A DNA stretch of 64,000 bases from Nonomuraea spiralis (GCF_014648435.1 NZ_BMRC01000001.1:320481-384480); one strand, 5' to 3'; positions 53,927-63,482 are shown, numbered from the stretch's first letter. Made by a program: numbers and translations. Notes: generated by a model not told the origin, from the letters alone.

Positions 53927-54070
53927 GGAAACCCCCCAAACGTGTCATGTCACCATGGGAAGGGTAGTCCCCTGACCATGCGTACGATGACGCGGCCGTC
54001 CCGGGCCGCGGCCGGGAGGCCACCCGGCTCCGCTCAGCCCACCGGTGTTCTCCTCAGGGTTAGAGCCGGC

Positions 54071-54100
54071 TTCGCCCAAAAAGTCGCAGACCGGTAGCGT
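54071..54100 (+). promoter_or_regulatory. Leaderless promoter of the Ppx gene
   Basis: TTCGCC (54071-54076) and TAGCGT (54095-54100) are 18 bases apart; the -10 box ends 6 bases before the ATG at 54107 and no ribosome site is present. Confidence 0.45.
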
Positions 54101-54106
54101 TTTCCC

Positions 54107-55066
54107 ATGCGACTAGGCGTGCTGGACATCGGCTCGAACACCGTCCATTTACTCGTCGTCGACGCCCACCGGGGCGCGCGACCCATGCCCGCCTACTCCC
54201 ACAAGGAGGAGCTGCGCCTCACCCAGTACCTGGGCCAGGACAACAGGCTCGCGCCCGAGGGCATCGAGCGGCTGCGCGCGTTCGTGGACGAGGCCGTGCG
54301 CCTGGCCGAGGACAAGGGCGTGGAGGACCTGCTCGCCTTCGCCACCTCCGCCGTACGCGACTCGGCCAACGGTGAGCAGGTGCTCGCCGAGATCGACAAG
54401 CGGTGCGGCGTGCACATCGCGGTGTTGTCCGGGCGCGACGAGGCCCGGCTGACGTTCCTGGCGGTGCGCCGGTGGTTCGGGTGGTCGTCCGGGCGGCTGC
54501 TGGCCTTCGACATCGGCGGCGGCTCGCTGGAGGTCGCCGCGGGGGTGGACGAGGAGCCCGACGTGGCCGTGTCGCTGCCGCTCGGCGCCGGACGCCTGAC
54601 CCGCGACTGGTTCACCGGCGACCCGCCCTCCGCCGAGGAGGTGCGCAAGCTGCGCAAGCACGTCCGTACGGAGATCGCCCGCACCGTCGGCGACGTGGCC
54701 AGGTACGGCGAGCCCGACCGGGCCGTGGCCACCTCCAAGACCTTCAAGCAGCTCGCCAGGATCGCCGGGGCGGCCCCCTCGAACGAGGGGCCCTACGTCT
54801 CGCGCGCGCTCTCGCGCGAGGACATGGCCGAGTGGGCGGTCCGGCTGACCACCATGGGGTCGGCCGAGCGGGCCGAGTTGTCCGGGGTGTCGGAGGGGCG
54901 CGCGGCGCAGCTCGCGGCCGGGGCGCTGGTGGCCGACGCGACGATGGACCTGTTCGAGGTGGACCGGCTGGAGGTGTGCCCGTGGGCGCTGCGCGAGGGA
55001 GTGATACTGCGCCGGCTCGACATGTTGCCCAGTCGGCTCGATCAGTCCGCCGGGATTACCGAGTAA
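54107..55066 (+). CDS. ppx: Exopolyphosphatase/pppGpp phosphohydrolase
   Basis: A 319-residue Ppx/GppA-family enzyme of the short actinobacterial type. [18 protein letters not shown] is phosphate motif 1, [12 protein letters not shown] contains the conserved Arg, and [15 protein letters not shown] is phosphate motif 2 of the ASKHA fold. It would cut terminal phosphate from polyphosphate or pppGpp. The long C-terminal HD-like domain of E. coli Ppx is absent, as is normal in this group. Confidence 0.92.
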   Translation: MRLGVLDIGSNTVHLLVVDAHRGARPMPAYSHKEELRLTQYLGQDNRLAPEGIERLRAFVDEAVRLAEDKGVEDLLAFATSAVRDSANGEQVLAEIDKRCGVHIAVLSGRDEARLTFLAVRRWFGWSSGRLLAFDIGGGSLEVAAGVDEEPDVAVSLPLGAGRLTRDWFTGDPPSAEEVRKLRKHVRTEIARTVGDVARYGEPDRAVATSKTFKQLARIAGAAPSNEGPYVSRALSREDMAEWAVRLTTMGSAERAELSGVSEGRAAQLAAGALVADATMDLFEVDRLEVCPWALREGVILRRLDMLPSRLDQSAGITE

Positions 55067-55106
55067 GGTCGATCTATCCCCATAAATTGGCATAGTTCGC
55101 TGGTGA

Positions 55107-55481
55107 ATGGGCACTTTTCGTCCAATGTTGACAGTCATCGGTACGATCGGCTCCCTCGTGGTGGTCTTCGTCCTCATCGTCCTGGCCGTCCTGGTCATCG
55201 CGGTGGTCGCGATGCTCGCGCTGGCGGCGCTGGCCGGATCGTTGGCGGACTGGCGCGCGTTGTGGCGGCGGCTGACCCGCCGTGGGGCGCGGCTGCCGCT
55301 GAAGCTCAGCGCCCCTGAGGCGCCGGCCCGGCTGCGGGCCGAGCTGAGCGGGGGCACGCCCCTGGTGAGCCGCCGCTTCAGGCTCGCCGCCGTCGCCCGT
55401 TCGGGCGAGCGGCGTCCCGGCGTCCGCCGCCCCGGCCGCCGGGCCCGCCTTCGCGGCCGTTCCGGCCTCACTTCTCACTGA
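55107..55481 (+). CDS. Small membrane protein with basic tail
   Basis: A 124-residue frame with one long hydrophobic helix (IGSLVVVFVLIVLAVLVIAVV, two pieces about 10-45) and an Arg-rich tail. No family is recognised. ATG 55125 (MLTVIGTIGS) is another possible start. Base use at the third codon position is as in real genes; a terminator hairpin lies 65 bases after the stop. Confidence 0.5.
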   Translation: MGTFRPMLTVIGTIGSLVVVFVLIVLAVLVIAVVAMLALAALAGSLADWRALWRRLTRRGARLPLKLSAPEAPARLRAELSGGTPLVSRRFRLAAVARSGERRPGVRRPGRRARLRGRSGLTSH

Positions 55482-55545
55482 GCCGCCCCCTGGCGCCGTC
55501 CCCTGTCCCGGAGGGCCTGTCCCGGAAGGGCTCAGGGAACGGCGA

Positions 55546-55583
55546 ACGGCCGGGGCCGCCGTGTGAGCGGCGGCCCCGGCCGT
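55546..55583. terminator. Bidirectional hairpin terminator
   Basis: A perfect 16-base-pair stem, ACGGCCGGGGCCGCCG (55546-55561) with its complement (55568-55583), and loop TGTGAG. It lies between two convergent genes. Confidence 0.85.
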
Positions 55584-55593
55584 GGGATGCGGA

Positions 55594-56025
55594 TCACCCG
55601 GCGATGAGGTGCTGCCCCGCCGCCCCGGGGGCGAAGCGCAGTCTCTTCTCCAGGCAGACCATCGCCCCGTTCTCGCGGATGTTGGTGAAGCGGATGTCGT
55701 CGGCGAGCGCGCGCATGATCTGCAGGCCCCTGCCGTGCTCGGCCTCGGGATCCGGCTCGATCACGCGGTGCGGGTCGAAGCCGCCCCCGGTGTCGACGAC
55801 CTTGATGGTGCACAGGTCGTCACGTACGCAGGCGCTGACGGTGTAGTCGTCGCTGGGCGTCGCGTGCTTGACGACGTTGGCGCACGCCTCGGTCAGCATG
55901 AGCTCGATGTCCTCGCGTACCTGGGGCTCGACGCCGAGCGACCGCAGCGTGCCGTCCAGCATCTGCCTGATCAGCGGGACGCTCGCCGCATCCCTGGGCA
56001 GTCGGAGAGCTATCGTGGCCTCCAC
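55594..56025 (-). CDS. RsbW-like anti-sigma factor / serine kinase ATPase
   Basis: A 143-residue GHKL ATPase. MLTEACANVVKHA is the N box, VVDTGGGFDP the G1 box and EHGRGLQIMRALAD the G2 box. Such proteins bind sigma factors and phosphorylate STAS anti-anti-sigma proteins in actinomycetes. The GTG has GGAGG upstream. A STAS gene lies 2.3 kb away on the same strand, a possible partner, and no sigma gene is near. Confidence 0.9.
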   Translation of the reverse strand: MEATIALRLPRDAASVPLIRQMLDGTLRSLGVEPQVREDIELMLTEACANVVKHATPSDDYTVSACVRDDLCTIKVVDTGGGFDPHRVIEPDPEAEHGRGLQIMRALADDIRFTNIRENGAMVCLEKRLRFAPGAAGQHLIAG

Positions 56026-56117
56026 CGCGTCTCCTCCCGTCTGGATGCGTGCGAGCATCCTGCCCCGGATCCGCTGCGGCAATCGTCGGTCCCGGCGGCA
56101 AAGTTCGGGGAAAGCGG

Positions 56118-56666
56118 CTACTCCTCGACGAGCCGCAGCGCCACCTCCATGCACGCCTTGTCGATTTCCTCCTCGGTCAGCCCTTGGCCGGCCATCGTCA
56201 GCCACTTCCCGGCGTGCAGCGCGAACAGCGCCAGCGACCGGCTGATGCGCTCGGTGGGCGTGGCGTCGGGGTCGCTCATCTCGGCGGTGAGCTCCATCAT
56301 CGTGTCGCGCATCTTGGCGAGCTTCGGATGGTTGCGCATCGCCGTCTGGTTGCTCTCCAGGAAGCGGGCGACCGCCAGGTAGCGGGGCTGCCGGAGCCGC
56401 TCGGCGTAGCGTTCCAGCAGCTCACGGCGGGTCTCCAGGGTCTTCGGCCGGCTCTTGGCCCATTCGAGCAGCTCCTGGACCTCGGCCACCCGCAGATCGA
56501 CGAGGCTGCCGACGATGTCGTCCTTCGTCTTGAAGTGGTAGTACAGAGCGGCCTTGGTCACGCCCAGCTCTTCCGCGATCTCGCGCAGCGAGGTCGCCTC
56601 GTAACCCTGCTCCGTGAAGAGCCTCAGCGCGATCTCCTGGATCCGCGTCCGCGTGTCTTCCCGCAC
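56118..56666 (-). CDS. TetR-family repressor of the DHA2 efflux gene
   Basis: A 182-residue TetR regulator. The HTH reads TSLREIAEELGVTKAALYYHF (about 25-45), after IQEIALRLFTEQGYEA. The C-terminal ligand domain is all-helical. It is divergent from the efflux gene, and two near-identical operators lie between them, so it most likely represses both until a drug binds. A GTG start is used. Confidence 0.92.
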   Translation of the reverse strand: MREDTRTRIQEIALRLFTEQGYEATSLREIAEELGVTKAALYYHFKTKDDIVGSLVDLRVAEVQELLEWAKSRPKTLETRRELLERYAERLRQPRYLAVARFLESNQTAMRNHPKLAKMRDTMMELTAEMSDPDATPTERISRSLALFALHAGKWLTMAGQGLTEEEIDKACMEVALRLVEE

Positions 56667-56682
56667 TTCGCACCTATTTCGA

Positions 56683-56740
56683 CTTGACGGTCGGCAAGTA
56701 AGTATCTAGCTTATTCTAAGCTTGCCGGTCGGCAAGTAAG
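56683..56740. promoter_or_regulatory. Two TetR operators over divergent promoters
   Basis: CTTGACGGTCGGCAAG (56683-56698) and CTTGCCGGTCGGCAAG (56721-56736) are palindromes, each followed by TAAG, with one mismatch in 20 bases. Spacing is 38 bases. The plus promoter TTGACG (56684-56689)/TAGCTT (56707-56712), 17 bases apart, starts inside the first one; a minus promoter TTGCCG/TAAGCT overlaps the second. Binding of the repressor would close both. Confidence 0.8.
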
Positions 56741-56763
56741 CAAGATCTCACTGGGGGTGTGCA

Positions 56764-58338
56764 GTGGCAGAGGCAGTCGGACGGCGCCGCGAGGTCATGG
56801 TCGTCCTGCCGGGCCTGATGCTGGCCATGGTCCTGGCCATGCTCGACAACATGATCGTGGGCACGGCCATGCCACGCATCGTGGGCGAGTTAGGCGGGCT
56901 GACCCATCTGTCGTGGGTGGTGACGGCGTACGTCCTCGGCACGACCGTCTCGACCCCGATCTGGGGCAAGATCGGCGACCTGTACGGCCGCAAGGCCATC
57001 TTCATCACGTCCGTCGTCATCTTCATGATCGGCTCCGCGCTGTGCGGCATGGCCGGTTCCTCGATGCTCGGCGGCCCCGCCGACGGCATGACCGAGCTGA
57101 TCGCCTTCCGCGCGATCCAGGGCCTCGGCGCCGGCGGCCTGATGGTCAACGTCATGGCCATCATCGGCGACCTGGTCCCGCCCCGCGAGCGCGGCCAGTA
57201 CCAGGGCATCATGGCCGGCGTCATGTCGCTGGCGATGATCGCCGGCCCGCTGGTCGGCGGCTTCATCACCGACCACCTCGACTGGCGCTGGGCCTTCTAC
57301 GTCAACCTGCCGGTCGGCGCGGTCGCGCTGGTCATGCTCGTGCTGAACCTCCACCTCCCCAGGACGCACACCAAGGTGCGCATCGACTGGGCGGGCGCGG
57401 TCCTGCTGTCGGTCAGCATCACCGCGATGGTGCTCATCACCACCTGGGGCGGCAACGAGTACGCCTGGGGCTCCTGGCAGATCCTCACCCTGATCGCGGT
57501 CGCCGTGGTGTTCCTGGCCGGCTTCATCGTGGTCGAGCGCCGCGTCGCCGAGCCCATCATGCCGCTGCAGCTCTTCCGCAACCGCAACTTCACCCTGATC
57601 TCGGGCATCGGCTTCCTGCTCGGCTTCGCCATGTTCGGCGCGATCAACTTCCTGCCGCTGTTCCAGCAGACCGTCCAGGGCGCCACGGCCACGAACTCCG
57701 GCCTGCTGCTGCTGCCCATGATGGCCTCGGCCATGGTCGTGTCGCTGTTCGTCGGCAAGGCCATCACCAGCACCGGCAAGTACAAGATCTACCCGATCGT
57801 CGGCGGCGTCGGCATGGCCGTCGGCATGTGGCTGCTGTCCACCATGGACGTGCACACGGCGTCCTGGCAGACCGGCGTCTACATCGCGGTGCTCGGCCTC
57901 GGCATGGGCTTCCTCATGCAGACCACCATGCTCATCGCGCAGAACAGCGTCGAGCAGAAGGACCTCGGCGTCTCCAGCAGCGCGACCACGTTCTTCCGGT
58001 CGATCGGCGGCTCGTTCGGCGTCTCGCTGTTCGGTGCGATCTTCAACAACCACTACCTGTCGGAGCTGACCGACCGGTTCGGCGCCCAGGCGGCCGAGCG
58101 GATGACCTCGGGCGGCGGCGCCAGGATGGACCCCAAGCAGCTCGAACAGCTGGCGCCGCAGATGCGCACCGGGATCCTGGAGTCGCTGGCGACCTCGATC
58201 TCCGGCGTCTTCTGGTGGGCCATCGCCTTCGCCGTCGTGGTGCCGCTGCTCGCGGCCCTCATCAAGGAGATCCCGCTGCGCGGCGGCGCCCCGGTGGACG
58301 CCGACCGGCAGGAGGTCGTCAGCCCGGCGGCAGGCTGA
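56764..58338 (+). CDS. DHA2-family MFS drug efflux transporter (EmrB/QacA)
   Basis: A 524-residue protein with 14 predicted helices. The first, MLAMVLAMLDNMIVGTAMPRI, carries the DHA2 motif D1 with its acidic residue; GKIGDLYGRK is motif A; LGAGGLMVNVMAIIGDLVPPRERG contains motif B and VMSLAMIAGPLVGG motif C, both of proton-driven drug exporters. Expression should be controlled by the divergent TetR. GTG start. Its end overlaps the STAS gene by 20 bases. Confidence 0.93.
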   Translation: MAEAVGRRREVMVVLPGLMLAMVLAMLDNMIVGTAMPRIVGELGGLTHLSWVVTAYVLGTTVSTPIWGKIGDLYGRKAIFITSVVIFMIGSALCGMAGSSMLGGPADGMTELIAFRAIQGLGAGGLMVNVMAIIGDLVPPRERGQYQGIMAGVMSLAMIAGPLVGGFITDHLDWRWAFYVNLPVGAVALVMLVLNLHLPRTHTKVRIDWAGAVLLSVSITAMVLITTWGGNEYAWGSWQILTLIAVAVVFLAGFIVVERRVAEPIMPLQLFRNRNFTLISGIGFLLGFAMFGAINFLPLFQQTVQGATATNSGLLLLPMMASAMVVSLFVGKAITSTGKYKIYPIVGGVGMAVGMWLLSTMDVHTASWQTGVYIAVLGLGMGFLMQTTMLIAQNSVEQKDLGVSSSATTFFRSIGGSFGVSLFGAIFNNHYLSELTDRFGAQAAERMTSGGGARMDPKQLEQLAPQMRTGILESLATSISGVFWWAIAFAVVVPLLAALIKEIPLRGGAPVDADRQEVVSPAAG

Positions 58339-58639
58339 ACAGCCGGTCGAGCGCCGTCATCAGGAACAGGCTGCGCAGGTGGGGCGTCAGCGCCACGACG
58401 CGTACCACGGCGCCGGCGTCCGCGGCCTGTTGCTGGAGGCGGACGAGCGCGGCCAGGCCGGAGGAGTCGATGAAGGTCAGCCGGGACAGGTCGACGTCGA
58501 TCGCGGTGTGGCCCGGGGGCAGGGTCAGCCCGGCGAGCTGGGTCACGGAGTCGTAGTCGAGGTCGCCGCTGAGCGCGAGTGTGACGGTCGTCGCGTCGGG
58601 CGTGGCGACCTCGATGTGCAGCGGCGTCCTGTCGAGCAC
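58319..58639 (-). CDS. STAS-domain anti-anti-sigma factor
   Basis: A 106-residue SpoIIAA/RsbV-like protein. The phospho-site region is LTFIDSSGLAALVRLQQQA (about 53-71), with Ser after Asp as the expected phosphorylation site. It would bind and neutralise an anti-sigma kinase such as the one encoded at 55594-56025 (a guess from proximity). Convergent overlap with the efflux gene. Confidence 0.9.
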   Translation of the reverse strand: MLDRTPLHIEVATPDATTVTLALSGDLDYDSVTQLAGLTLPPGHTAIDVDLSRLTFIDSSGLAALVRLQQQAADAGAVVRVVALTPHLRSLFLMTALDRLFSLPPG

Positions 58640-58707
58640 CCGTTCAGCTTAGCCACCGCGGGAAAAATGGGAGGCGCGGGGGTGGGGGAATGTGCACAAT
58701 CCTGCTC

Positions 58708-59640
58708 ATGCACACCTTCAGCCGCCCCCGGGTGGACGACGCCGCGGCCATCCACGAGCTGGTCGCGGCCTACGACACCGAGATCATCGGATCGCCCGAC
58801 ATGACGCCGGAAGACGTCGCCGACGAGCTGTCCGAGCCGGGCTTCGACCTCGACAGGGACGGCTGGCTGGCCCGCGACGAGACCGGGCGGCTGACCGGGT
58901 GGGCGTGGGCGTGCCGCGTGGGCGACGGCGACCTGGTCAACATCGAGGTCGTCACCCGCCCCGGCACGGACGGAGGCCTCCAGGACGAGTTGTGGCGCCT
59001 CGTCACCGCCCGCGCCCGCGAGCTGGGCAATGAGCGCGGCCACGACGGCGTCACCGTCGACATCGGCGTCTACCGTGAGGACCAGGCCAAACAGTCCTAC
59101 GCCAAGGGCCAGGGCTTCGAGCCGGGCACCAGCTTCCACCGCATGCGCGCCGACCACACACCCCCCGTCGAACCGCCGGCCCCGCTGCCCGGCCTCACCC
59201 TGCACACGGGGGAGGACGAGGAGACCCGGCGCGCGGCGCACGGCGTGCACCAGATCGGCTTCGCCGAGCACTTCGGGTTCGTCCCGGTCGACTACGACCA
59301 CTGGTACGAGCGCCGCCAGGCCATGAGCATCACCGACTGGAGCCAGCTCACCCTGGCCAGGATCGACGGCGAGCCCGCCGGGGTGCTGTTCGGCAACAAC
59401 CAGTTCGTCTCCGACGAGAACTGCGGCTACGTCGCCACGCTCGCCGTGCACCCGGGCTTCCGCGGCCGGGGCCTCGGCCGTTTCCTGCTCCGCCACGCCT
59501 TCGCCGCCGACGCCGCGAGGGGCCGTACGGGCACGATCCTGCACGTCGACTCCAACAACACCACCCCCGCCCTCGGCCTGTACGAGTCGGCGGGCATGCG
59601 CCGGGTGCTGGCCATCGACGTCTGGCGCCGCCGCCTCTGA
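58708..59640 (+). CDS. GNAT acetyltransferase, double-domain (MshD-like)
   Basis: A 310-residue protein with two GNAT domains, as in mycothiol synthase, but too different from MshD to claim that function. The C-terminal half has YVATLAVHPGFRGRGLGRFLL for acetyl-CoA and HVDSNNTTPALGLYESAGM. CACAAT lies 7 bases before the ATG at 58708, suggesting a leaderless start; ATG 58690 would add six residues. Confidence 0.85.
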   Translation: MHTFSRPRVDDAAAIHELVAAYDTEIIGSPDMTPEDVADELSEPGFDLDRDGWLARDETGRLTGWAWACRVGDGDLVNIEVVTRPGTDGGLQDELWRLVTARARELGNERGHDGVTVDIGVYREDQAKQSYAKGQGFEPGTSFHRMRADHTPPVEPPAPLPGLTLHTGEDEETRRAAHGVHQIGFAEHFGFVPVDYDHWYERRQAMSITDWSQLTLARIDGEPAGVLFGNNQFVSDENCGYVATLAVHPGFRGRGLGRFLLRHAFAADAARGRTGTILHVDSNNTTPALGLYESAGMRRVLAIDVWRRRL

Positions 59641-59653
59641 CCTGCCGCCTGCC

Positions 59654-60931
59654 TCACACGCGGTGGCGGGCCAGATGCTCCAGCACCGACTGGTTGGCCT
59701 CCCAGCCGTCGGGGAACTTCACCGGCACCCCGAGCTGCACCGGCTCGGCCGACGGATGGGCGTCCAGCAGCTCGGCGATGCCCGCCCGCGCCACCACCAC
59801 GCACGCGTGCCGGTGCCGCGAGGCCAGGACGCACAGCCGCCCCGACTCCAGGTGGAAGGCCGTCGCGTCCCGGCGGCCCGACAGGGGGTGCAACACGATC
59901 GTCACGTCGTACTCGCGGCCCTGGAGGCGGTTGGCGGTGTCGACGGTGATCTCCGGCGGCAGCCCGGCGTTCCGGATCGCGGCCACCTGGTCGCGGTGGG
60001 CCGCGCCGACCGCGATCCGGTCGGCGGTCACCGGCCGTTCGCCCTGCTCGGAGGAGGCCACGCCCCCGCGCTGCAGCAGCCGCGCCGCCAGCAGCGCCAC
60101 CGCCTGCACGGCCTCGCCGTCGGTACGCACGGTGTGCCGGTTGGGCAGCTCCAGCAGCGCCCACCCCGACCGGGCGGCCTCCTCCAGCGCGCGGTCGTGC
60201 ACCGTGCCCATCCCGCCGGCCGTCAGCTCCAGCCGCCGGTCGCCCTCGGACGTGCCCGACCTGAACCCGGTGAACGGGTAGAAGGCCCGCGAAACCATCG
60301 GCGCGGCCGAGGCCGGCAGCCGCCAGGACACCGGCAGCCGGTGGACCGGCAGGTCGGGGTTGTGCCGCAGCAGCACCGCGACCGCGCTCTGCAACGGGTC
60401 CCACGACAACCCCGACCAGCGGTCGCCGTCCACGATCGAGAACGGGTCGAGCTGTCCCGGGTCGCCCACGAACAGCGCCCGTTCGAACAGCCCCGCGATG
60501 CGCAGCAGCTTGTCCGAACGCATCTGGTACGCCTCGTCCACGATCGCCCACGGCCACACCCGGCCGGAGATCCACGCCCATTTGTCGGCCGTGGCGATGA
60601 CGATGTCGGGGTCGCCGAGATCCTGGATCCGGGTGCCGATCGTGACGCCGGGCAGCTCCAGCATGCGCGGGTGGGGCACGTAACCGCCGGCCGACAGGCG
60701 GCCCACCTTCAGGTGGGGGTGTTTGTCGGAGATGCGCGCGACCAGGTCGTCGACCTGCTCGTTCGTCTGGGCGACGATCATCAGCGGCTCGCCGGTGGCG
60801 GCGATGTGCGCGGCGGCGCGTACGACGAGGGTGGACTTGCCCGCGCCCGGCGGGGAGTCGACCACGACGCCGCGGTTCCTGGGCAGGTCGGCCAGGACGT
60901 TCGCGATCACCTGCTCCGGGCTCTCGCTCAC
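59654..60931 (-). CDS. Superfamily 1 DNA/RNA helicase-like protein
   Basis: A 425-residue compact SF1 helicase. Motifs in order: VVVDSPPGAGKSTLVVRAA (I, residues 22-40), MIVAQTNEQVDDLV (Ia), WAIVDEAYQM (II, about 126-135), FVGDPGQLDPF (III), LPVSWRLP (IV), TANRLQGREYDVTIVLHPL (V) and VLASRHRHACVVVAR (VI). It lacks the large insertions of UvrD or RecB. It overlaps the upstream gene (GTGA) and probably works with the nuclease of this operon. Confidence 0.85.
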   Translation of the reverse strand: MSESPEQVIANVLADLPRNRGVVVDSPPGAGKSTLVVRAAAHIAATGEPLMIVAQTNEQVDDLVARISDKHPHLKVGRLSAGGYVPHPRMLELPGVTIGTRIQDLGDPDIVIATADKWAWISGRVWPWAIVDEAYQMRSDKLLRIAGLFERALFVGDPGQLDPFSIVDGDRWSGLSWDPLQSAVAVLLRHNPDLPVHRLPVSWRLPASAAPMVSRAFYPFTGFRSGTSEGDRRLELTAGGMGTVHDRALEEAARSGWALLELPNRHTVRTDGEAVQAVALLAARLLQRGGVASSEQGERPVTADRIAVGAAHRDQVAAIRNAGLPPEITVDTANRLQGREYDVTIVLHPLSGRRDATAFHLESGRLCVLASRHRHACVVVARAGIAELLDAHPSAEPVQLGVPVKFPDGWEANQSVLEHLARHRV

Positions 60932-62364
60932 GACCACTCCTCCTGCGCGTCCTCGTCGTCGGGTACGTACTCCTGCGGCGGCCCGCCGTGCGTCCAGGGC
61001 GTGGCCTCGGAGTCGGGCAGCGCGGGCGAGCCCTGGAAATCGTCGGTCAGCGAGGTGTAGCAGACCCGCTCGCCGACCTCCGGCACGGCGCCGGGGACGG
61101 GCGTCCTCCCCCGGCCCATGCCCTTGGTGATCTTCAGGGTGACCAGGCCGTCGCGCGCCTCCACCAGCTCGGCGCCCTGGCCGCGCCGCTGCGGGGTGCC
61201 GAGCGAGGCGCCGGGCGGCAGGCGTACGGGGTCGTCGGTCTTGAGCACCACCAGGGGGCGCAGCTTGCGCGAGCGGCCCTCGCCCTCGACGTTGTCGGGC
61301 ACGGTCTCGACCACCTCGCCGGCGAACGCCTCGCCGGTCAGCCGGTACTCGGCCATCACCAGCGGGTCGTCGTAGGCGCGCTGCACGTCGTAGCCGGCCT
61401 GGGCACGTTCCATGCGGGCCAGCCTGGCCGCGGCGGCGACCGCGCCGTCGCGCCTGGCCTGCGGCGGCCCGCCCTCGGCGAGGTGGGCGGCCATGGCGCT
61501 GAACGAGCCGCGGTCCTGCTCCCATCGCTGGGCCACGCTCGCGCCCGGCTCCAGCCCGGCCAGCAGGTCGAGGGCCTGCCACATCAGCCGCCAGGTCGGT
61601 TCGAGCTGAGTGCGCAGCGCCTCGGCGACCCGCTCGGCCGACTCGCTCTCGATGGCCGGGGCCAGCACCTCGGCGTCGAAGCCCGGATCGGTCGCGGGCC
61701 CGGCGGGCGGCCAGATCAGCGGGTCCTCGGCGTCGTCGGAGGGGCCCTGGGTGATCCAGGACAGCAGCGCGGCCAGGTTGGCGTCCTCCAGCGCGCTCTG
61801 CCCGCTGGCCCAGTGGCGGCCCAGCTCCTCGGTCACGGCCTGCGTCAGCGACGAGCCGGGATAGGCGGCCCGCTCCCCGAAGTACGTCAGCCACCGCCCG
61901 AGCAGCGGCACCTCGGCGGGCACCGGGTAGGGCCCGTCGGGCCGGCGGAAGCGCGTGGAACGGCCGAGCAGCCTGGCGAAGGCGATGCCCGCCGGGTTCG
62001 GCAGGACGAGCTGCGGCGCGTCGAGCGCCCGCTCATAGGGGTCGGCGTTCTTGCGCTCCACCGTCTCGGTGTCGCCGATGAACGACTCGATGTACGGCAG
62101 CAGCACCCCGGCCAGCTCGGCGGCCCAGGCGAAGCGCAGGTCGCGGTTGCGCGGCTGGGCGACGACGAGCAGGCGGGGCCGTTCGCGGTCGGTGCCGAGC
62201 ATGGCGGCCAGCGGCGCGGCGGCCTCGCCCGACAACTTCAGCGGGACGAACACCATCGGCCGGTCGCCCACGTGGCAGTGGCGGACCGTGGCGACGGGCT
62301 GGGCGATGCCCTCGTTCAGGGCGCGCAGCCGGGCGAGCGAGGTGAGCAGGCTCAACTGAGACAC
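60928..62364 (-). CDS. Partner protein of the helicase-nuclease operon, unknown family
   Basis: A 478-residue soluble protein. No named domain is recognised. The middle is helical (TWRLMWQALDLLAGLEPG) and the C-terminal third looks like a small beta-barrel (LRPLVVLKTDDPVRLPPG, VTLKITKGMGRGRTP, GERVCYTSLTD), as in nucleic-acid-binding folds. The start GTG overlaps the nuclease stop by 13 bases and its stop overlaps the helicase start, so it should be made in fixed ratio with both and may link them. Confidence 0.65.
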   Translation of the reverse strand: MSQLSLLTSLARLRALNEGIAQPVATVRHCHVGDRPMVFVPLKLSGEAAAPLAAMLGTDRERPRLLVVAQPRNRDLRFAWAAELAGVLLPYIESFIGDTETVERKNADPYERALDAPQLVLPNPAGIAFARLLGRSTRFRRPDGPYPVPAEVPLLGRWLTYFGERAAYPGSSLTQAVTEELGRHWASGQSALEDANLAALLSWITQGPSDDAEDPLIWPPAGPATDPGFDAEVLAPAIESESAERVAEALRTQLEPTWRLMWQALDLLAGLEPGASVAQRWEQDRGSFSAMAAHLAEGGPPQARRDGAVAAAARLARMERAQAGYDVQRAYDDPLVMAEYRLTGEAFAGEVVETVPDNVEGEGRSRKLRPLVVLKTDDPVRLPPGASLGTPQRRGQGAELVEARDGLVTLKITKGMGRGRTPVPGAVPEVGERVCYTSLTDDFQGSPALPDSEATPWTHGGPPQEYVPDDEDAQEEWS

Positions 62365-63482
62365 TCCCTGCGCAGGCGTTCGGCGTTGCGGAGCAGGCCG
62401 GCGATCTCCTCCTGGCCGTCGGCCGGGTCGCGCAGGCCGTCGGCCAGGCCCAGCGCCTCGGCCACGGAGGCGACCCCGCCGAGCTCGTCGCGCACCTGGC
62501 GGCCGAGCAGGTCGGAGGCGCCCTCCTGGCGGGCCTCGTCGCGGCAGAAGAAGCACAGGTCGCACGTGGACAGGCAGTCGGGCGCGTAGCGGGCGGTGGT
62601 CCGGTGCAGCGCGTCGGCCAGCTCGGCGACCGGCCGGGTGGGGCGGCCGTCCTCGCCGGGGCGCAGGTCGAAGCTGAGGTCGTCGGGCAGCGCCGCGAGC
62701 AGCCGGTCGAGGCCGGTCATCCGGGTGAGCTGGCGGCGCAGCACGGCGAGCTGCCTGCGTACGTCGACCAGGGTCGCCACGGGCCGGTTGGCGAAGTTCT
62801 CCGGGCACACCAGCACCACGTCGTGGGAGACGGTGAGCGGGTCGTGCCCGAGCTCCTCCAGCATCGTGCGCAGCGCCAGCACGTAGACCGCGGCCTGGCG
62901 GGCGGCGGCGGCCACCGCGCCGGGGTCGGCCTGCCCGTCCACCACCGCGAACGACTTGATCTCCACGACGTGGAAACGGCCGCTGAGCTGGAAGGCCACC
63001 ACGTCGGGTTCGAGGAAGGCGACGTGGCCGGCGATCTCCAGGCTGAGCAGCGGGTGGTCGAACAGCGTGCCGGCGTCCTGGTCGCCGCGCGCGGCCCGGT
63101 CGAACAGGGCGCGGGTGTGGGTGTGGCGCAGGTGGGCGCCGACGTTCTCCACGTCGTGGTAGGCCACCTCGGCGACCGGCAGGCCGAGCACCTCGCGCAG
63201 CAGGCGCAGCAGCTCGGCGCACCCGTCGGCCTTGACCAGCGCCTCGAACGCGTTCCCGCGGGTGATCGCGAACGGCGACTGGCCGAACGGCGCGGGGAAG
63301 CCCAGGTGGCGGGCGGCGGCGTCCTTGTCGACCCCGGCGCCGTCCATGAGGGCCCGGCGGGCGCAGCCGGGGTTGGCCGCCAGGGCCGCGATCGCGCGGG
63401 CGTCGTGCGGCTTGGGCGGTGTCGTGCCGCGCAGCGCGTCAAGCCGGTGGGCCGGGCCGTCCTCGCGTCTCAAGCCGCTCAC
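62352..63482 (-). CDS. RecB/Cas4-like PD-(D/E)XK nuclease with Cys cluster
   Basis: A 376-residue nuclease. FLEPDVVAFQLSGRFHVVEIKSF gives the catalytic residues (D160 and E174-K176 of the PD-ExK site), AAVYVLALRTML the conserved Gln/Tyr helix region. A C-terminal cluster CLSTCDLCFFC (C303, C307, C310, C313), with C40 near the N-terminus, suggests a 4Fe-4S or zinc site like in Cas4/AddB. It should cut DNA together with the helicase. The GTG start overlaps the upstream stop by four bases. Confidence 0.8.
   Translation of the reverse strand: MSGLRREDGPAHRLDALRGTTPPKPHDARAIAALAANPGCARRALMDGAGVDKDAAARHLGFPAPFGQSPFAITRGNAFEALVKADGCAELLRLLREVLGLPVAEVAYHDVENVGAHLRHTHTRALFDRAARGDQDAGTLFDHPLLSLEIAGHVAFLEPDVVAFQLSGRFHVVEIKSFAVVDGQADPGAVAAAARQAAVYVLALRTMLEELGHDPLTVSHDVVLVCPENFANRPVATLVDVRRQLAVLRRQLTRMTGLDRLLAALPDDLSFDLRPGEDGRPTRPVAELADALHRTTARYAPDCLSTCDLCFFCRDEARQEGASDLLGRQVRDELGGVASVAEALGLADGLRDPADGQEEIAGLLRNAERLRRECLS

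Noticed and set aside
58708..59640. Mycothiol synthase MshD itself
   Set aside because: Two GNAT domains fit, but the sequence around the acetyl-CoA site differs from MshD as I know it; only MshD-like is justified.
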